This document shows, piece after piece, positions 34,934-46,384 of a stretch of DNA of 64,000 nt. The notes beneath the pieces are model-generated. The model had not been told where the DNA came from. It searched no databases and worked only from the letters and a program-made list of their open reading frames with translations. The translations under genes and the position numbers were made by a program. Position 1 is the stretch's first letter. The number at the start of each line of letters is the position of its first letter. The stretch lies in contig NC_073355.2 in NCBI RefSeq assembly GCF_027580225.2, positions 16,237,501 to 16,301,500 on the forward strand, read 5' to 3'. Source of the DNA: Misgurnus anguillicaudatus (lineage: Eukaryota; Chordata; Actinopteri; Cypriniformes; Cobitidae).

Positions 34934-35017
34934 CAGGTGTGAAGGAGCATGTGTCGCTCTCGATTGACCAAAATGCATCTTAATACCAGGTGTAAACAGG
35001 GCCAAAGATAAGGTAGT

Positions 35018-35165
35018 AAGCAATGTCCTAGCAACCACGTGGAATACCTTAGCAACCATACTGTGTAGCAATACTCTAGCAACAACCCAGAGTACCCTTA
35101 CAACCTTTTCAGTAGTACTGCAGTAAAGAACTCTGCATAGCAACACCATGGTAACTACCAACCAC
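35018..35165. repeat. Degenerate tandem CTAGCAACCA repeat
   Basis: Repeated CTAGCAACCA / TTAGCAACCA / CTAGCAACAA / ATAGCAACACC motifs at 20-40-base spacing, a type common in fish. Confidence 0.75.
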
Positions 35166-35672
35166 CAGTGTTGGGGGTAACGCATTACAAGTTACTTGAA
35201 TTACGTAATAATATTACCTTTCTGAAGTAACGAGTAAAGTAACGCTTTACTTTTTAAATGTACACATTAATATTTGAGTTACTTTTAAAAAAAGTAATGC
35301 AAGTTACTTTTTTAGTTTAATTAATTTGATTTTAAAAAATGATGTACTGAATTAAACTAAACGTAGTCACATTATGCACTCTATGCGTACACGCTTGTGT
35401 GGGAACAGTTTGAGTCAAAAACTAAGATTGCAGGCCAGAGCTCGACATTTTGTGATGAAATATGCAATTTCTGAATGCAGAACTTTTCAGTCATAAAAAC
35501 ACCTGCAGGGCCTGAAAGAGATAAAGCCTCAGCCAAGAAAAAGTAACGCAAAAGTCACTAAAAAGTAACGTAAGCATTACTTTCCATGAAAAGAAACACA
35601 ATTAGTTACTTTTTTGGTGAGTAACTTAATATTGTAATGCATTACTTTTAAAAGTAATTTTCCCCAACACTG
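35166..35672. mobile_element. CAGTGTTGGGG element, hAT-like, 507 bp
   Basis: Ends CAGTGTTGGGGGTAACGCAT and ttttccccaacactg. Flanking 8-mers ccaaccac (35158-35165) and ccaagcac (35673-35680) match 7 of 8. Many AAGTAACG and GTTACTTTT motifs in inverted order. No transposase. Confidence 0.88.
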
Positions 35673-35680
35673 CCAAGCAC

Positions 35681-37224
35681 ACATATTTTGGCAACCAAAT
35701 TTGCATGTTTTGCATGAGCAGGCACTCTGCCTCTGCACTAGTGGTGCAGAAATGACACACATCCCCTTTAAGAGGATGATGCAAAACATAATTACATCAG
35801 CATTATCCATCATGCAGGTTACACAGCCTTAATCCCCTAATAAACACCTTGCGTTTCATTTCAATAACCTGGATGATGATACTTGGGATGTGATGTGAAG
35901 GGATTGTCATATATAGATTGTCAACAGTTCAGTTTGATTTGATGTTTTTAAGCAGATCTTTACCCTCCTGTCTCTGTGTCCTCTCCACATGAAAACTGAT
36001 CCTAGCATTGAGACCCAGAGGAGCTCAAGTCTCCAGGACAGGGCACACGGCCAAAATCCATTCCCACACCACCGCTCCATTTGTCCTCATATCCTGCTCG
36101 ACACATTCCATGAGGACAGATACATTCTCACCTTTGTGGCAATATAAAGGAAATTCAAAAAGTATTTCCTTTTTATTGCCTCAAAGTCATTCCTGGCTTC
36201 AACATTTAAGGTTTTACAAGGAATGCTTGCACATCTGTGGCATAATTGCAACACAAGATCACTTTTATATATCAAAACAAAAAAATGTCGTTACACTGCT
36301 TGTGAAATCCAATCAAATTCATTTTGTGATCTTCTGTTTTCTACATAAAATCATCCTACATAACGTAAAGGAAGTCCTGTGAAACTATAAACTTATCTTT
36401 AATATTGACTAAATAAGTCAAAGATTGAAATCAAACTTTGATGCTACTAATATCAAAATTAGAGACTTTAGTCTGGATTTGACAGCCAGAGTTGCATGAA
36501 AGTTTAACAGAGGAAGTCTATTTAGCATGCATTCCACCTGTATAAACATTAAAGTATACATGCAAAAATATCAGAGAAAAGAGTCCATCTACCTGGGTAT
36601 TGCACATGTGCCACAACATTTGTTTGTTTTACAAACCAAGGGGCAAAATAAAAAAATATTTTCTATTTTTCTATGAATAACCCACTGATAAATGCAATAG
36701 CCTAAAGCAAAATTACCCCATTAAAACTTTTAAAACAGTTTGCGTGATGTTTAAAGAATGAATGTGGACTGGCAGATTAAATCGCATATATTTGCAACTG
36801 AACTGAATGAGTTAAAAACTAACCCTCGGGCAGGGCTTGGCCTCAGGTCTTTTATGAAACACGCAGAAATGCGCAAAATTATAAAAACATAACATACAAC
36901 ATACAAACTAAATGTTTTTTGTAGGCATCGTTTGTGTTTAGTGTGACCTCTCTTGGCACTAAAAACATTTTGACATTTTTTAAGGCAAGTAAAAAGACTA
37001 ATTTCTTTAAAATTTGAAATTAGGATTTAATTTTATTTAGGTTTAAGAGATCTTGCAGTTTCCTGTTATTGCTTAAGTGGAAGATGAGTTTACCCTAAAA
37101 ACTCGACACATCAGTTTAATTTTTAATACTATATACACATTTCCTGTATTTTCTGTATGTACTATATTAAAGAGACTGAGAAACAATTATATATGATCAC
37201 TATACAGCAACATTGCAAAAACAA
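35681..37224. other. No gene recognised; AT-rich
   Basis: No coding motif; the 124-codon frame at 36008-36382 shows no domain and is low-complexity at its end. Repeat ends not recognised. Confidence 0.35.
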
Positions 37225-37275
37225 CAAATCTTATTCTGGCATGGTGTCCTAAGACTTTTGCACAGTACTGTAAGT
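37225..37275. repeat. Terminus of a GACTTTTGCACAGTACTG-type fish repeat
   Basis: gcatggtgtcctaagacttt followed by tgcacagtactgtaa is a recognisable transposon end; the partner end was not found. Confidence 0.45.
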
Positions 37276-37689
37276 GAAGTGTTTATAGTAGCCACTAAGT
37301 ACTGATCGTGTGAACATCTTTCACATTTGATTTTTAAGCATTAAACCTATTGTATTTTACAGCTTTTTGTGTGTTTTATTTTTGTTGACAGTTCATTCTT
37401 TTTAGATTTTACAATCTCATAGAACAGCTGGAAGGTTCCAGGGAGCCCTTAATGTTTTGTTTTTCATTCCAGGAAAACAAGGAATATTTTTTTGTGAATT
37501 CAGTAAATGTTCTTTTCAAGAGTCACAGTTTGCTATTGCTATTTATTTTATTTTTATTGTAATAATAATACATTCAAATTAAACTTTAACAGTTTTTTTG
37601 TGTTGAAATGTGTGTTCATATGAAAAGTACAAGTATCACTTTGTTAATTTTATCTGAATTCTAAAAAATAAAGTTTGACATTAAACTTT

Positions 37690-37945
37690 TAGGGCTCTAT
37701 CTTACACCCGGCACAATGCAGCGCAATGCGCGACGCAAGTGTCTTTTGCTAGTTTTCACCCTGCGCAATTATAATTTTCACGTTTAGCGCCGCGTTTAAA
37801 TAGCAAATGCATTTGCGCCCCCTTTTGCGCCCATGGGTGTTCTGGTCTGAAAATGAGGTGTGTTCAGGTGCATTGTTGGCGTGGTGCTATTTTGAGGCAA
37901 CTAAAATAGACTACGCTATTGACCAACTAAAACCTGGTCTGCATG
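37690..37945. repeat. TAGGGCTCTATCTTACACCC element, left part
   Basis: tagggctctatcttacaccc, then caatgcgcgacgcaagtgtc and gcgcccatgggtgttctggt, a known cyprinid DNA repeat. The 44735-44985 block is a middle part of the same family. Confidence 0.75.
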
Positions 37946-37964
37946 TTTTTTTGTTATTTAAAGA

Positions 37965-38108
37965 AAAACGGGACGACAACCCTTTGTTTTGCTTCAAAAG
38001 GCACACAAGTAATGTTTTTAGGAAGTCATGTTTGTTAAAAATAGTTATATTTCCTAATTAAACTAAGGCCTAGACCTGGCTTAAGCTATTCCCTGTCTGG
38101 GAACCCTC
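37965..38108 (-). repeat. TTTCCCGGA-type repeat, end fragment, inverted
   Basis: The reverse complement (gaatagcttaagccaggtct, aattaggaaatataactatt) matches the left part of 15315-15737. Confidence 0.7.
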
Positions 38109-38182
38109 CCATGCCTTTAAGTATTGTTACTCAATGAACATTAAGTAGATACTGATGATGAACATGAAGTAAATATTATATC

Positions 38183-38764
38183 TTATTACACGGCTCTCTG
38201 GAATGCTTGATTCTGATTGGTCAGTTGAGACATTTGCAGGTTCGTTCTTTTCAAATAATAACCGCTCCAAAGTAATAACGCATAGCCGGACTACTTGTAT
38301 GTTTAAAATCCCTCCGCGCCAACAAAGATTACTGTTTGGCGCCATCTTGAGACAAACACTGGACAACCACAATTAAGAATGGAACATTTTGACATTAATT
38401 TTAACATGTACGGAAAAAACAAAACATTTAAACAGTGGATAGAAGAACGAACAACGACAAGACACAGAGAGCTTACTGAGACTGAACTTGACAAAATAGA
38501 GCATGACAGCTACGAAGCCAACACTCAAAAAAATACTGAATGGGCATTAAAACTTCTCAAAGACTGGCTAAAAGAGAAAAAAATGGAGACAGACAAGTAT
38601 GAAGCAGAGGATCTTAATAAGGTATTACGATCATTTTATGCATCTGTGCAAAGTTTCGCGGAAGGATAAAAATGTTAATTTAAAACAAATATGCCAATAA
38701 AATGTTTCAAATTAATATTCATGTCCAGTTTTTTTTTCTTATGTGGCAAGTAGCCGTGTAATAA
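38183..38764 (+). mobile_element. Short element with 13-bp perfect TIRs carrying a Crypton-like ORF
   Basis: TTATTACACGGCT at 38183-38195 is the exact inverse of AGCCGTGTAATAA at 38752-38764. Between them are a 5' non-coding segment with a cattcattg-free, GC-moderate promoter-like stretch (tccctccgcgccaacaaaga), a 96-codon ORF, and an AATAAA-like signal at 38697-38702 (caataaaatg). I believe this block is repeated in cyprinid genomes. The TIRs could be chance ends of a longer element. Confidence 0.6.
38379..38669 (+). CDS. Crypton/DUF3504-like short protein (tyrosine-recombinase N-terminal segment)
   Basis: 96 codons from ATG 38379 to TAA 38667-38669, uninterrupted. Residues 50-85 ([16 protein letters not shown], then [14 protein letters not shown]) fit the conserved N-terminal helices of Crypton-derived tyrosine recombinases and their domesticated relatives (KIAA1958, QRICH1, ZMYM2-4). 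Residues 1-48 are charged and helical. The catalytic recombinase domain (R...HxxR...Y) is absent, since the frame stops right after [11 protein letters not shown]. It would therefore be at most a DNA-binding or regulatory fragment, or the remnant of a spliced longer gene. The family match is from pattern memory. The ORF is intact while nearly everything around it is broken, which argues for recent origin or constraint. Confidence 0.6.
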   Translation: MEHFDINFNMYGKNKTFKQWIEERTTTRHRELTETELDKIEHDSYEANTQKNTEWALKLLKDWLKEKKMETDKYEAEDLNKVLRSFYASVQSFAEG

Positions 38765-38766
38765 GC

Positions 38767-38873
38767 GGGATAATGTAGAGGCAGCCGGTAGTTATTGGGA
38801 AATAAGCCCCTTCAGTGTGATACTCCGCTTCGCGTCGGGTCTTTATTACTACCGGCTGCCTCTACATTATCCC
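38767..38873. repeat. Perfect 26-bp inverted repeat (hairpin), 107 bp
   Basis: GGGATAATGTAGAGGCAGCC continuing GGTAGT at 38767-38792 is exactly inverted at 38848-38873. The 55-base loop contains ctccgcttcgcgtcgggtct. It starts 3 bases after the Crypton-like element. Confidence 0.9.
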
Positions 38874-38881
38874 TTACGTAA

Positions 38882-40087
38882 TAGTCAAATGGAAAACACT
38901 ATGTAATAAGGTTGCCTTTGTTAACTACATGAAATGAATGTTTATAAATCAACAGATATATAATTATGTTTTAGTATTTTCAGATATTGTTTATAAATAT
39001 TATACATATAAATCTGTGTGGCCTAAAATGTAGGGCGCTGCGGGGCAGTTGGATATATCTCAAAACGGTAGTGTGATACTGATCCACACGTAGGCTACTG
39101 TATGTGTTAAACTGTTGGTTTGTTGTCTGTATCTCTGGCAGTGCTAGATGCCTCGTCTGTCACCGTCATTCACATTTTCTTGCTAATTTGAAATTGCTGC
39201 AGCTTTGGGTTGATTCCAGACATCTAAATGTCATAGAGGATCACTGTAATTATCGCTCGAGAGCCGCGAGGCTGTCGCACTTTTGCTTGGGAATTTCAAA
39301 AGTGCAGACAAGACCAACAGTCTTAATTGACTTTTTCAGCTTTAGCCTCATCATCATAAAAGAAAGCCAATGTGTGAAAATGATCGGAAAGCTCATATAG
39401 TGACTTTGACATCAAGCGGCTGTGGATTAATAAATATCTTATGCCAATCAAGTTCTTGAGAGCCAGGTCCGGATATTTCCACTTAAAGGCATATTAAAAT
39501 ATTGCACGCATTGATTAAGAAAATAAAATCTAGCACTAAAAATGACCTTTTCATATTTGCTAAAACTTTCATTCAGATGTGCTTAACACGACATTACGGA
39601 AAGGTCATTGCTAGATTGAAGGCACAAATACCTTTATCCCAGATTTTCAGGAATTTCATGAAAATAACCTTTGTGTTCCTCCAGTTCGAGATTTATATTA
39701 AGTAAGAGGTTTCTTAAAGAGACAAGAGCGTCCATGCATGTGACAGAAAATAGAGCAAATAGCGTCCTGAAGCTTATATTTTGGCTAATTTAGTTTGTGT
39801 CTATAGCAGATTTCGAGCGGCTGCCCTGGCCAACCACCAATACCCGTGATTGACTTCAATTATAGGCTTTGGGGATTAAGTTGACCCAGGGTGGAAGTAA
39901 ATCGTCTCGCTTTGCATATATAAATGAGTGGCTATCAATCCTTTATCTCATGGTGGAATCAGATTTCTAAACGCTGCTGAAGAGGATTGATCAGATGAAC
40001 ACGTTTAGGGAGCCAAGGGCATTTAGGTAAATAAAGACAAACAATGTGGTATCAAACAGCTCATATCAACACCGTTGCCGAGATGAC
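38882..40087. other. Mostly non-repetitive block; possible conserved non-coding sequence
   Basis: 39160-39480 and 39640-40020 have no recognised repeat, balanced composition, and many homeodomain-like cores (TAATT, ATTAA, CTAATTTAG). This is a look-alike judgement; no conservation data were available. Confidence 0.3.
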
Positions 40088-40091
40088 TCTT

Positions 40092-40170
40092 AAAGGAATT
40101 GTTCACTCCAAAATAAACATCTTTGTGCGCACCCACATGCCGTTTAAAAATGATAATATTTGCTTTCTTC
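40092..40170. repeat. Left end of an AGGAATTGTTCACTCC-type TTAA MITE
   Basis: cttaaaggaattgttcactc followed by caaaataaacatctttgtg. Right half not found. Confidence 0.65.
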
Positions 40171-40473
40171 TGTGAAATAAACAAGAAATATTAGGTAGGT
40201 TGTTCTGCTGAGCTTCATGCTCCTTTCCAAATAAACCCGACCCCCTTGAGGCGTACCGCGGGCAGAGCCAGTCACGAGCAAGCAACACACACAAAACATT
40301 ATCCCACTATCTCTGGATAATTTATGATTCACTACATGTTCATGTCGTTTACATTATATATGCACTTACTCTACGATTTTCAAAAAAACAAAGAAATTTG
40401 ATGCTGTTTTACTTACAGTCTGTGACTCATGACCCAGTTGGGACCGCCCCATTTTAAAAAATCCAGAGTTTAA

Positions 40474-40833
40474 AAGTGCAGTGTGTAAATTTTAGCAGCA
40501 TCTAGTGCTCAAATGCTCAGTCCACTGCTCACCCCCTGCTTTTGAAACGCATAGAGAAGCTACGGTAGCCGTCACCCGAAAACGGCATCGTCGGAGACAA
40601 CTAAGTAAAAAAAGTTTGTCCGTTAAGGGCTTCTGTAGAAACATAGCGGCACAAAATGGCGACTTCCACGTAAAGGGACCCTCAGTGTATTTAGATAAAA
40701 ACGTCTCATTCTAAGGTAATTAAACCATAACGGTTCATTATAAAAAGGTCTTTATACACCCATGATAATATAGTTTTGTATATTATTTAGCATTTCTGCC
40801 AATAGATCCTTCTAAAAATTACACACTGCACCT
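40474..40833. mobile_element. GTGCAGTGTGTAA-type TTAA element, 360 bp
   Basis: TTAA at 40470-40473 and 40834-40837, ends AAGTGCAGTGTGTAAATTTT and aaattacacactgcacct. Complete copy of the family truncated at 32626. Confidence 0.9.
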
Positions 40834-40997
40834 TTAAACAAACACACTTGCACAACTATACTGCTACCTCGGATAAACAAAATAGATCCATTGTTTCCAT
40901 AAATCTGGGTTCTTTGGAAAGCTGAACACATTTCTTTGGTGACATTGATTTCGTGTCAGCTTTTGGTTGGTGTGTGCGTGCTCTATTCGGGGTTTAA

Positions 40998-41718
40998 GGA
41001 ATAGTCTACTCATTTTTAATATTAAAATATTTTATTACCTTAACTAAGAATTGTTGATACATCCCTCTATCATCTGTGTGCGTGCACGTAAGCGCTGGAG
41101 CACGCTGGGACGCTTCGATAGCATTTAGCTTAGCCCCATTCATTCAATGGTACCATTTAGAGATAAAGTTAGAAGTGACCAAACACATCAACGTTTTTCC
41201 TATTTAAGATGAGTAGTTATACGAGCAAGTTCGGTGGTACAAAATAAAACGTAGCGCTTTTCTAAGCGGATTTAAAAGAGTAACTATATTTTATGGCGTA
41301 ATAGCACTTTTGGGAGTACTTCGACTCGGCGCAGTAACACCCTCCCTCTCCCATTATGAGAGTGAGAAGGGGAGCGGACTTTTCAGGCGAGTCGAAGTAC
41401 TCCCAAAAGTGCTATTACGCCATAAAATATAGTTCCTCTTTTAAATCCGCTTAGAAAAGCGCTACGTTTTATTTTGTACCACCAAACTTGCTCGTATAAC
41501 TACTCGTTTTAAATAGGAAAACGTTGATGTGTTTGGTCACTTCTAACTTTATCTCTAAATGGTACCATTGAATGAATGGGGCTAAGCTAAATGCTATCGA
41601 AGCGTCGCAGCGTGCTCCAGCGCTTACGTGCAAGCACACAGATGATAGAGGGATGATTCAACAGTTCTTAGTTAAGGTAATAACATATTTTAATATTGAA
41701 AATGAGTAGACTATTCCG
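40998..41718. mobile_element. Long inverted-repeat TTAA element with two 331-bp arms
   Basis: TTAA at 40994-40997 and 41719-41722. Arms 40998-41328 and 41388-41718 have equal length and are nearly identical in inverse; the loop of 59 bases contains cctccctctcccattatgag. Start ggaatagtctactcattttt, end actattccg. No coding capacity. The 5824-6118 fragment is the same family. Confidence 0.95.
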
Positions 41719-41722
41719 TTAA

Positions 41723-42972
41723 AGTGCCCATATAAGGACTTCCACTGTACTTCCTGCACTGAAATTGCCCATATAAATAGAGCAAGATTTTAGGTATGAA
41801 TCTTTTTTGTTCGAATAAAGCTTTTCAAAACTTACGATCCCTGTGATTATTGTATGGGAGAGAGCTACATGAGCCCTGATGTATGATAATGAAGTGTTGC
41901 CAAATACTTAAGTGATGGATATGACTGTGATCAAATCAAATACCTCACCTAAATGTGTAAAAAAAATCCCCAAGAGGCAGGCGAGATCGTATGGTAAGTG
42001 CAAATGAAGAACTGTAAAAAAATCTTTCCGTAGGGTATTGACGTCAACATCTGCCAGTAACTCAACCCTGAAATGCACCGTGCACTTCAACAGCATTTTA
42101 ATCATGTGGCGGCCGAAACTAGCAGTGCGCTATGATGTCATATCCTGAGGGATATATTTTGCGCCACTGTTGAGCGCGGAGGTCTGAGACACTGAATGCG
42201 CTTTCACTATATGCAGGGAGTTAATGGAAGCCATGGCGGCTCTGCTTTAACGGATTACAGCAGCTCTGTGTCAAGAGGAAAAGAGAGGCAAGGTCCACAC
42301 ACCATCCATCACGGGCCCTGTCTATATCTAGCTTTAGTCTTGTGATAAAGGTGCATGTCAGCTCCCCTCTGCTGCTCAACTGCATCCCACGATGGGGTTC
42401 AAAGCTCATGCACAAATCCACGCTGTTCAGGTCCACATGCGGCCGACTTTATACTCAGTGAAAAACCTAGGTTTGACTCGTTGCTCTTTTTCTTTCTCAC
42501 TGTAAGTATTTTTTTTTAGCTTCGTGCGGTTTTCTCCACAAGGCTTAAAGCCCCGACTGTGAGGAAACATCCATTGGTATTTTTTGTGGATGTGACAGGG
42601 CTTTTCTCTTCGCAGTGGGCAATTATATGGACCCGGCCTTATTGTGTGGCAAATCCTCCTTCAGCTTGCACGCTCAGGGGAATCTCACATTAATCCTGTG
42701 CGAAGGACTGAAAGCCCAATTTCTGTTTCTCTCATGTCATTAATACCAGTACAGTATGTGCTCACTTCATTCAGATTAACTGCCTGAATTCGGCTTCCCG
42801 CTTGTTTGTGGCAGCTACAACCAACATCTAAAAGTCTCAGTCATCTCTTTCACATGGCCTATTTATAGCTTTTTTTGAAGAAAAATGTGTGGGTTGTCTC
42901 ACTTTTGAGTCACATGTAGTCATGTATTTCTTGTAGGTGTAATACACAAGCGTCTTTAGCACCACACTAAAT
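41723..42972. other. No gene recognised; partly non-repetitive
   Basis: No repeat ends recognised. 42180-42800 has moderate GC and no low complexity. Frames at 41908-42105 and 42221-42436 (minus) lack domains. Confidence 0.35.
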
Positions 42973-43217
42973 GGGTTTCCATCGAAACGTGAAGTGAATC
43001 TTTAGAAAAACAATCAAATGCTATTATAGGTGTGTTCCATCAAGTTTTTTGAGCAAATAATTGTTGTTTTGTTAACCTAATAATCAACAGTAAATAAAAC
43101 AAGGCATAGAAAATGGAGACAGGACTGAATTTTTGATGAAGGTACTAGCAGCAAGGGCATAACGACGATGTCAAGCCTCATAAATGGGAAAGACAACGTC
43201 AACTGATACAGCTAGAT

Positions 43218-44346
43218 TAAGGTGACCAGATTTTTCAAATGAAAACCAGGGACATTTCCTAGTTAAATGGTGAAAATATCATTAAAATCTCATTTTTTGT
43301 TATCTATGAATTAAAAAATGGGGACAAAATGTTTTTTTTTTTAAGTTTTCTTTTTTTATTGTTGTGGGTTCACTGCAAAAAAATGACTTTCTTCTTACTT
43401 AATAGTATTTTTGTCTTTTTTTCAGTACAAATATCCAAAAAGCTTTAAACAAGATGATAAGCAAATTCTTGATAAGCAAAATCCCCTAAGAAAAATCTAG
43501 CTTTAAGACAAAAAAATAAATAAATTTAAGTGAATTTGTACTTAAAACATGCAAAAAAAAATTTTCTTGAATTAAGTAGTGGTAGATTTTTTTTTATTGT
43601 TTTAAGCACAAATTAGATATTTTGGTCTAAAAATTAGACTTATATTCTTAGGTCATTTTGCCCATCAAGAAAATGCATCTTGACTTAAGAATTTTTGTAT
43701 TTGTACTGAAAACAAGAGAAAAATACTAATAAGAAAGTCATTTTTTGCAGTGTTTCTAATTCAATTAATTGAACAATTTCTGTAGCCTAAAAATCAATTT
43801 TCTCCCGTTTTTTACACAAGAGACATACCTCATCAAAAATGACTTCTAAGGTACTACTTTGGCTGATTTCATAAGATTGTAAACGTGAAGGACAGAAGGA
43901 ATAATGCAAAATGTAAACATATTTAGCCTACATAAAACAAATGCTCCGTAACATACTGTAATCAGTTCACTTCATTGGTTTATTATTTTAATTTAACATG
44001 AGTAGTTAGTACCTTAAGCCCCCATAACTTTAACTGTTTTCATATCTTGTGATAACTTGATTGATGATAATGATGCTTTCTCATGTGTCTCGTTGTAAAT
44101 TCTTCATCGCTAAATCAGTGGCGTGCGCAAGTAATAAGTAGCTCGCGGCCCCCTCTGCTGGTGAAAATAATGATTACATGATTGCTCCGGTCTGGTACTA
44201 CAAACGCTATGTTGAGCGGGTTTTTCAGTGTATTTGCTGGTTGTTTTGGACATGCAACGGGGACATTTCCGGGGACAGCTTCAGTCGGGGACAGAACACC
44301 AAAAAACGGGACTGTCCCCGGAAAACGGGGACGTCTGGTCACCTTA
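43218..44346. mobile_element. hAT-like element with perfect AGCTAGAT duplication, middle layer
   Basis: Ends TAAGGTGACCAGA and tctggtcacctta, flanked by AGCTAGAT at 43210-43217 and 44347-44354. GGGGACA motifs lie near both ends. No transposase. It contains the 43371-43752 element. Confidence 0.93.
43371..43752. mobile_element. CACTGCAAAAAA element, innermost layer, 382 bp
   Basis: Ends CACTGCAAAAAAATGACTTT and aagtcattttttgcagtg are exact inverses over about 18 bases. Inner blocks (cttaaaacatgc, attttgtctttttttcagta type) are a common fish repeat. CACT-type ends suggest CACTA/Chapaev relatives, which is inference. Confidence 0.88.
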
Positions 44347-44734
44347 AGCTAGATGATCAGTCACGTGGGTTTAATGTTCACTGTGCCATTTATTTGGTGA
44401 ATGCATTTCCATTTCATATTATTCCCATTTCCTAAAAAAAAAATCAAGCGTAAAAACTTTTTGCAAATTAGAGGGATTTTTGCTTGAAATTTGGCGATTC
44501 CATCACTCGTTTCTTATGCATTAATTCCAAATGCGCATAAAATCAGTGTGATGGAAACCCGGCTACTGCACTGTTCATCAGACATCTGCATTGTTTTAAT
44601 CCACTATTTTGTTATTTACATTTCAGGAAAGATCTAATAGATTCCATCATTTTTGTAGTAGCTTATGCACGACAAATTTCACAGCTAGTGAGAGTTAACT
44701 AAGCAGTTTATGCATACATTTAATTCATAGGGGC

Positions 44735-44985
44735 CAAGTTATAGTTATCTAAGCACATTGTCTAAAGTGCACAGTCTAAACGGGTGTGTCCGAATCCACT
44801 TTTGCAAATTTAAAAGGGTTGTTCCTATTCTGGTAATGAGTAATGGGTGTGTTTTGGGCGTAACATGCAATTAACCAATGAGATTCTCAGCTCTCATCCC
44901 CTTTAAAAGCCAGTTGTCCTGGCACCATGCCAATTTCCTACTTAGATGGCGGAATTTGTAAACTGAAAACTAAGCGGAGTAAGAC
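44735..44985. repeat. Middle part of the TAGGGCTCTATC family
   Basis: gggtgtgtccgaatccactt, gtgttttgggcgtaacatgc and ccccttttaaaagccag-like blocks follow the interior of that family. Confidence 0.6.
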
Positions 44986-45727
44986 ATTGATATTGGTATT
45001 GATATTAAAAATTGGCGTTGTTTTTTATTTGTATTGATATTGTTATTTTTTTATTAAAACCTTTAAAAGTAGTTTTCTTTCAGTCATGGAAGTAAAAATA
45101 GCAGGTAATTGCTGTAAATGGATGGATACCCTACATGAAAAAAATTATTTACAAATACGCACGAAAAAGGTTTGTACTCTAAAAATACTTTTTTTGTAAG
45201 AAACAGGAGATAAAGAATTTACAAACGTGTGGAGAGCCGAAACTTTCAGCGCTCGAACAGCGGAATAAGTGTTTAAAAAGCATTACTTAAAAAAAGGTTC
45301 TCATCTCACCATATCCACAAGTACAAATTTCATCATGTAAAGCATTAAAAAAACATTTTAAAAAAGATTTAATATTTGCATTTGTTTAAAGCAAAACATT
45401 CAATTACTTACCAGGCTACAGGTGAAGCAGCTCTTTATGCCTTCTAACGTCTCATAATCAGTCCTCATTTATGTCCAAGAGACTCAATAATAATCTTTTA
45501 CATTTTAATCCTTTAATATTTATATTTAAAATAGGGCTGCAACGATTCATCGAGTTACTCGATTAACTCGATTCAAAAAATTCCTCGAGGCAAAAATTCT
45601 GCCTCGAAGCCTCGTTAAATTCCTATGACGCGCACTACACGCGCCGAGATCTGATTCACACGGACCGTTGTTCAATGTTCAGGAAGTACATCATAGCGCG
45701 TGATACATTTTGAATTTAGTTGGCGCG

Positions 45728-45823
45728 ATGGCGGAGAGTAAATATGTCCATAAACGGCAGAGAGAGAGAAAGTCTAAAGTTTGGGATCATTATTCTTATC
45801 ATTACATTACATTCAGCATCTGA
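45728..45823 (+). pseudogene. Start of hAT transposase (BED-finger beginning), truncated
   Basis: ATG 45728 in a good context (gcgATGG) gives MAESKYVHKRQRERKSKVWD, continuing HYSYHYITFSI, then TGA at 45821-45823. A basic leader followed by SKVWDHY is the usual entry into a BED zinc finger at the N-terminus of hAT transposases. The Cys/Cys/His/His ligands and all catalytic domains are gone; full-length relatives are about 600 residues or more. An internally deleted, non-autonomous copy. Confidence 0.65.
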
Positions 45824-46356
45824 AATGAAAACGGATGGCTTGCAGGAATGAAACACATCCACTGGTGTGTCACCAAGCGTCTCTGAAACAAGGTAACGTA
45901 GCTTCCGCTGATTTTAATACCATACTGTATTTGTAGCGATGTCGTTATGCGGTTTGACTAGCTATGATGTTTAGCTTTGATGTTTTTAAGTACTAAACGT
46001 ATTCACGGTCAATTGCAAGAGAGAAGCTTAAAAAAGAACCCCTTCACACACATGCATGCACCCTTGTCTCTCTCTCACGCGAGTCAGACCGATCGCGTAA
46101 TGCATCACATATGCTTAAACTTTTATGTAGCCACGCAACAATAATTTCAGCTGCATGCATTCACTGTATAGAGCGGGACGTGATGTTATGATTTTTCGAA
46201 CGGATTCTTAACCTAAAATGCACCGCAATGCAAGTGATGCAAACCCAATGCAGCGTTCTATTGAAAATGAATGTATTTATTTCTGCCGTAACAAAATGCA
46301 ATGAAGCAACTGAACGTCTGACTGGGGTGTCACTCTTCCTCATGCGCAGCACGCGT

Positions 46357-46384
46357 GCATGTGTGTGTGTGTGTGTGTGTGTTT
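46357..46384. repeat. (GT)n microsatellite
   Basis: About 12-13 GT units inside the hAT-like element. Confidence 0.95.

Larger units (their letters stand above)
42973..44560. mobile_element. GGGTTTCCATCR element, outermost of three nested
   Basis: Left GGGTTTCCATCGAAACG and right tcagtgtgatggaaaccc are inverted ends. The element is interrupted by 43218-44346. Flanking duplication not clear. Confidence 0.75.

Noticed and set aside
36008..36382. 124-codon forward frame
   Set aside because: No domain, low-quality composition and no splice or UTR context to support it.
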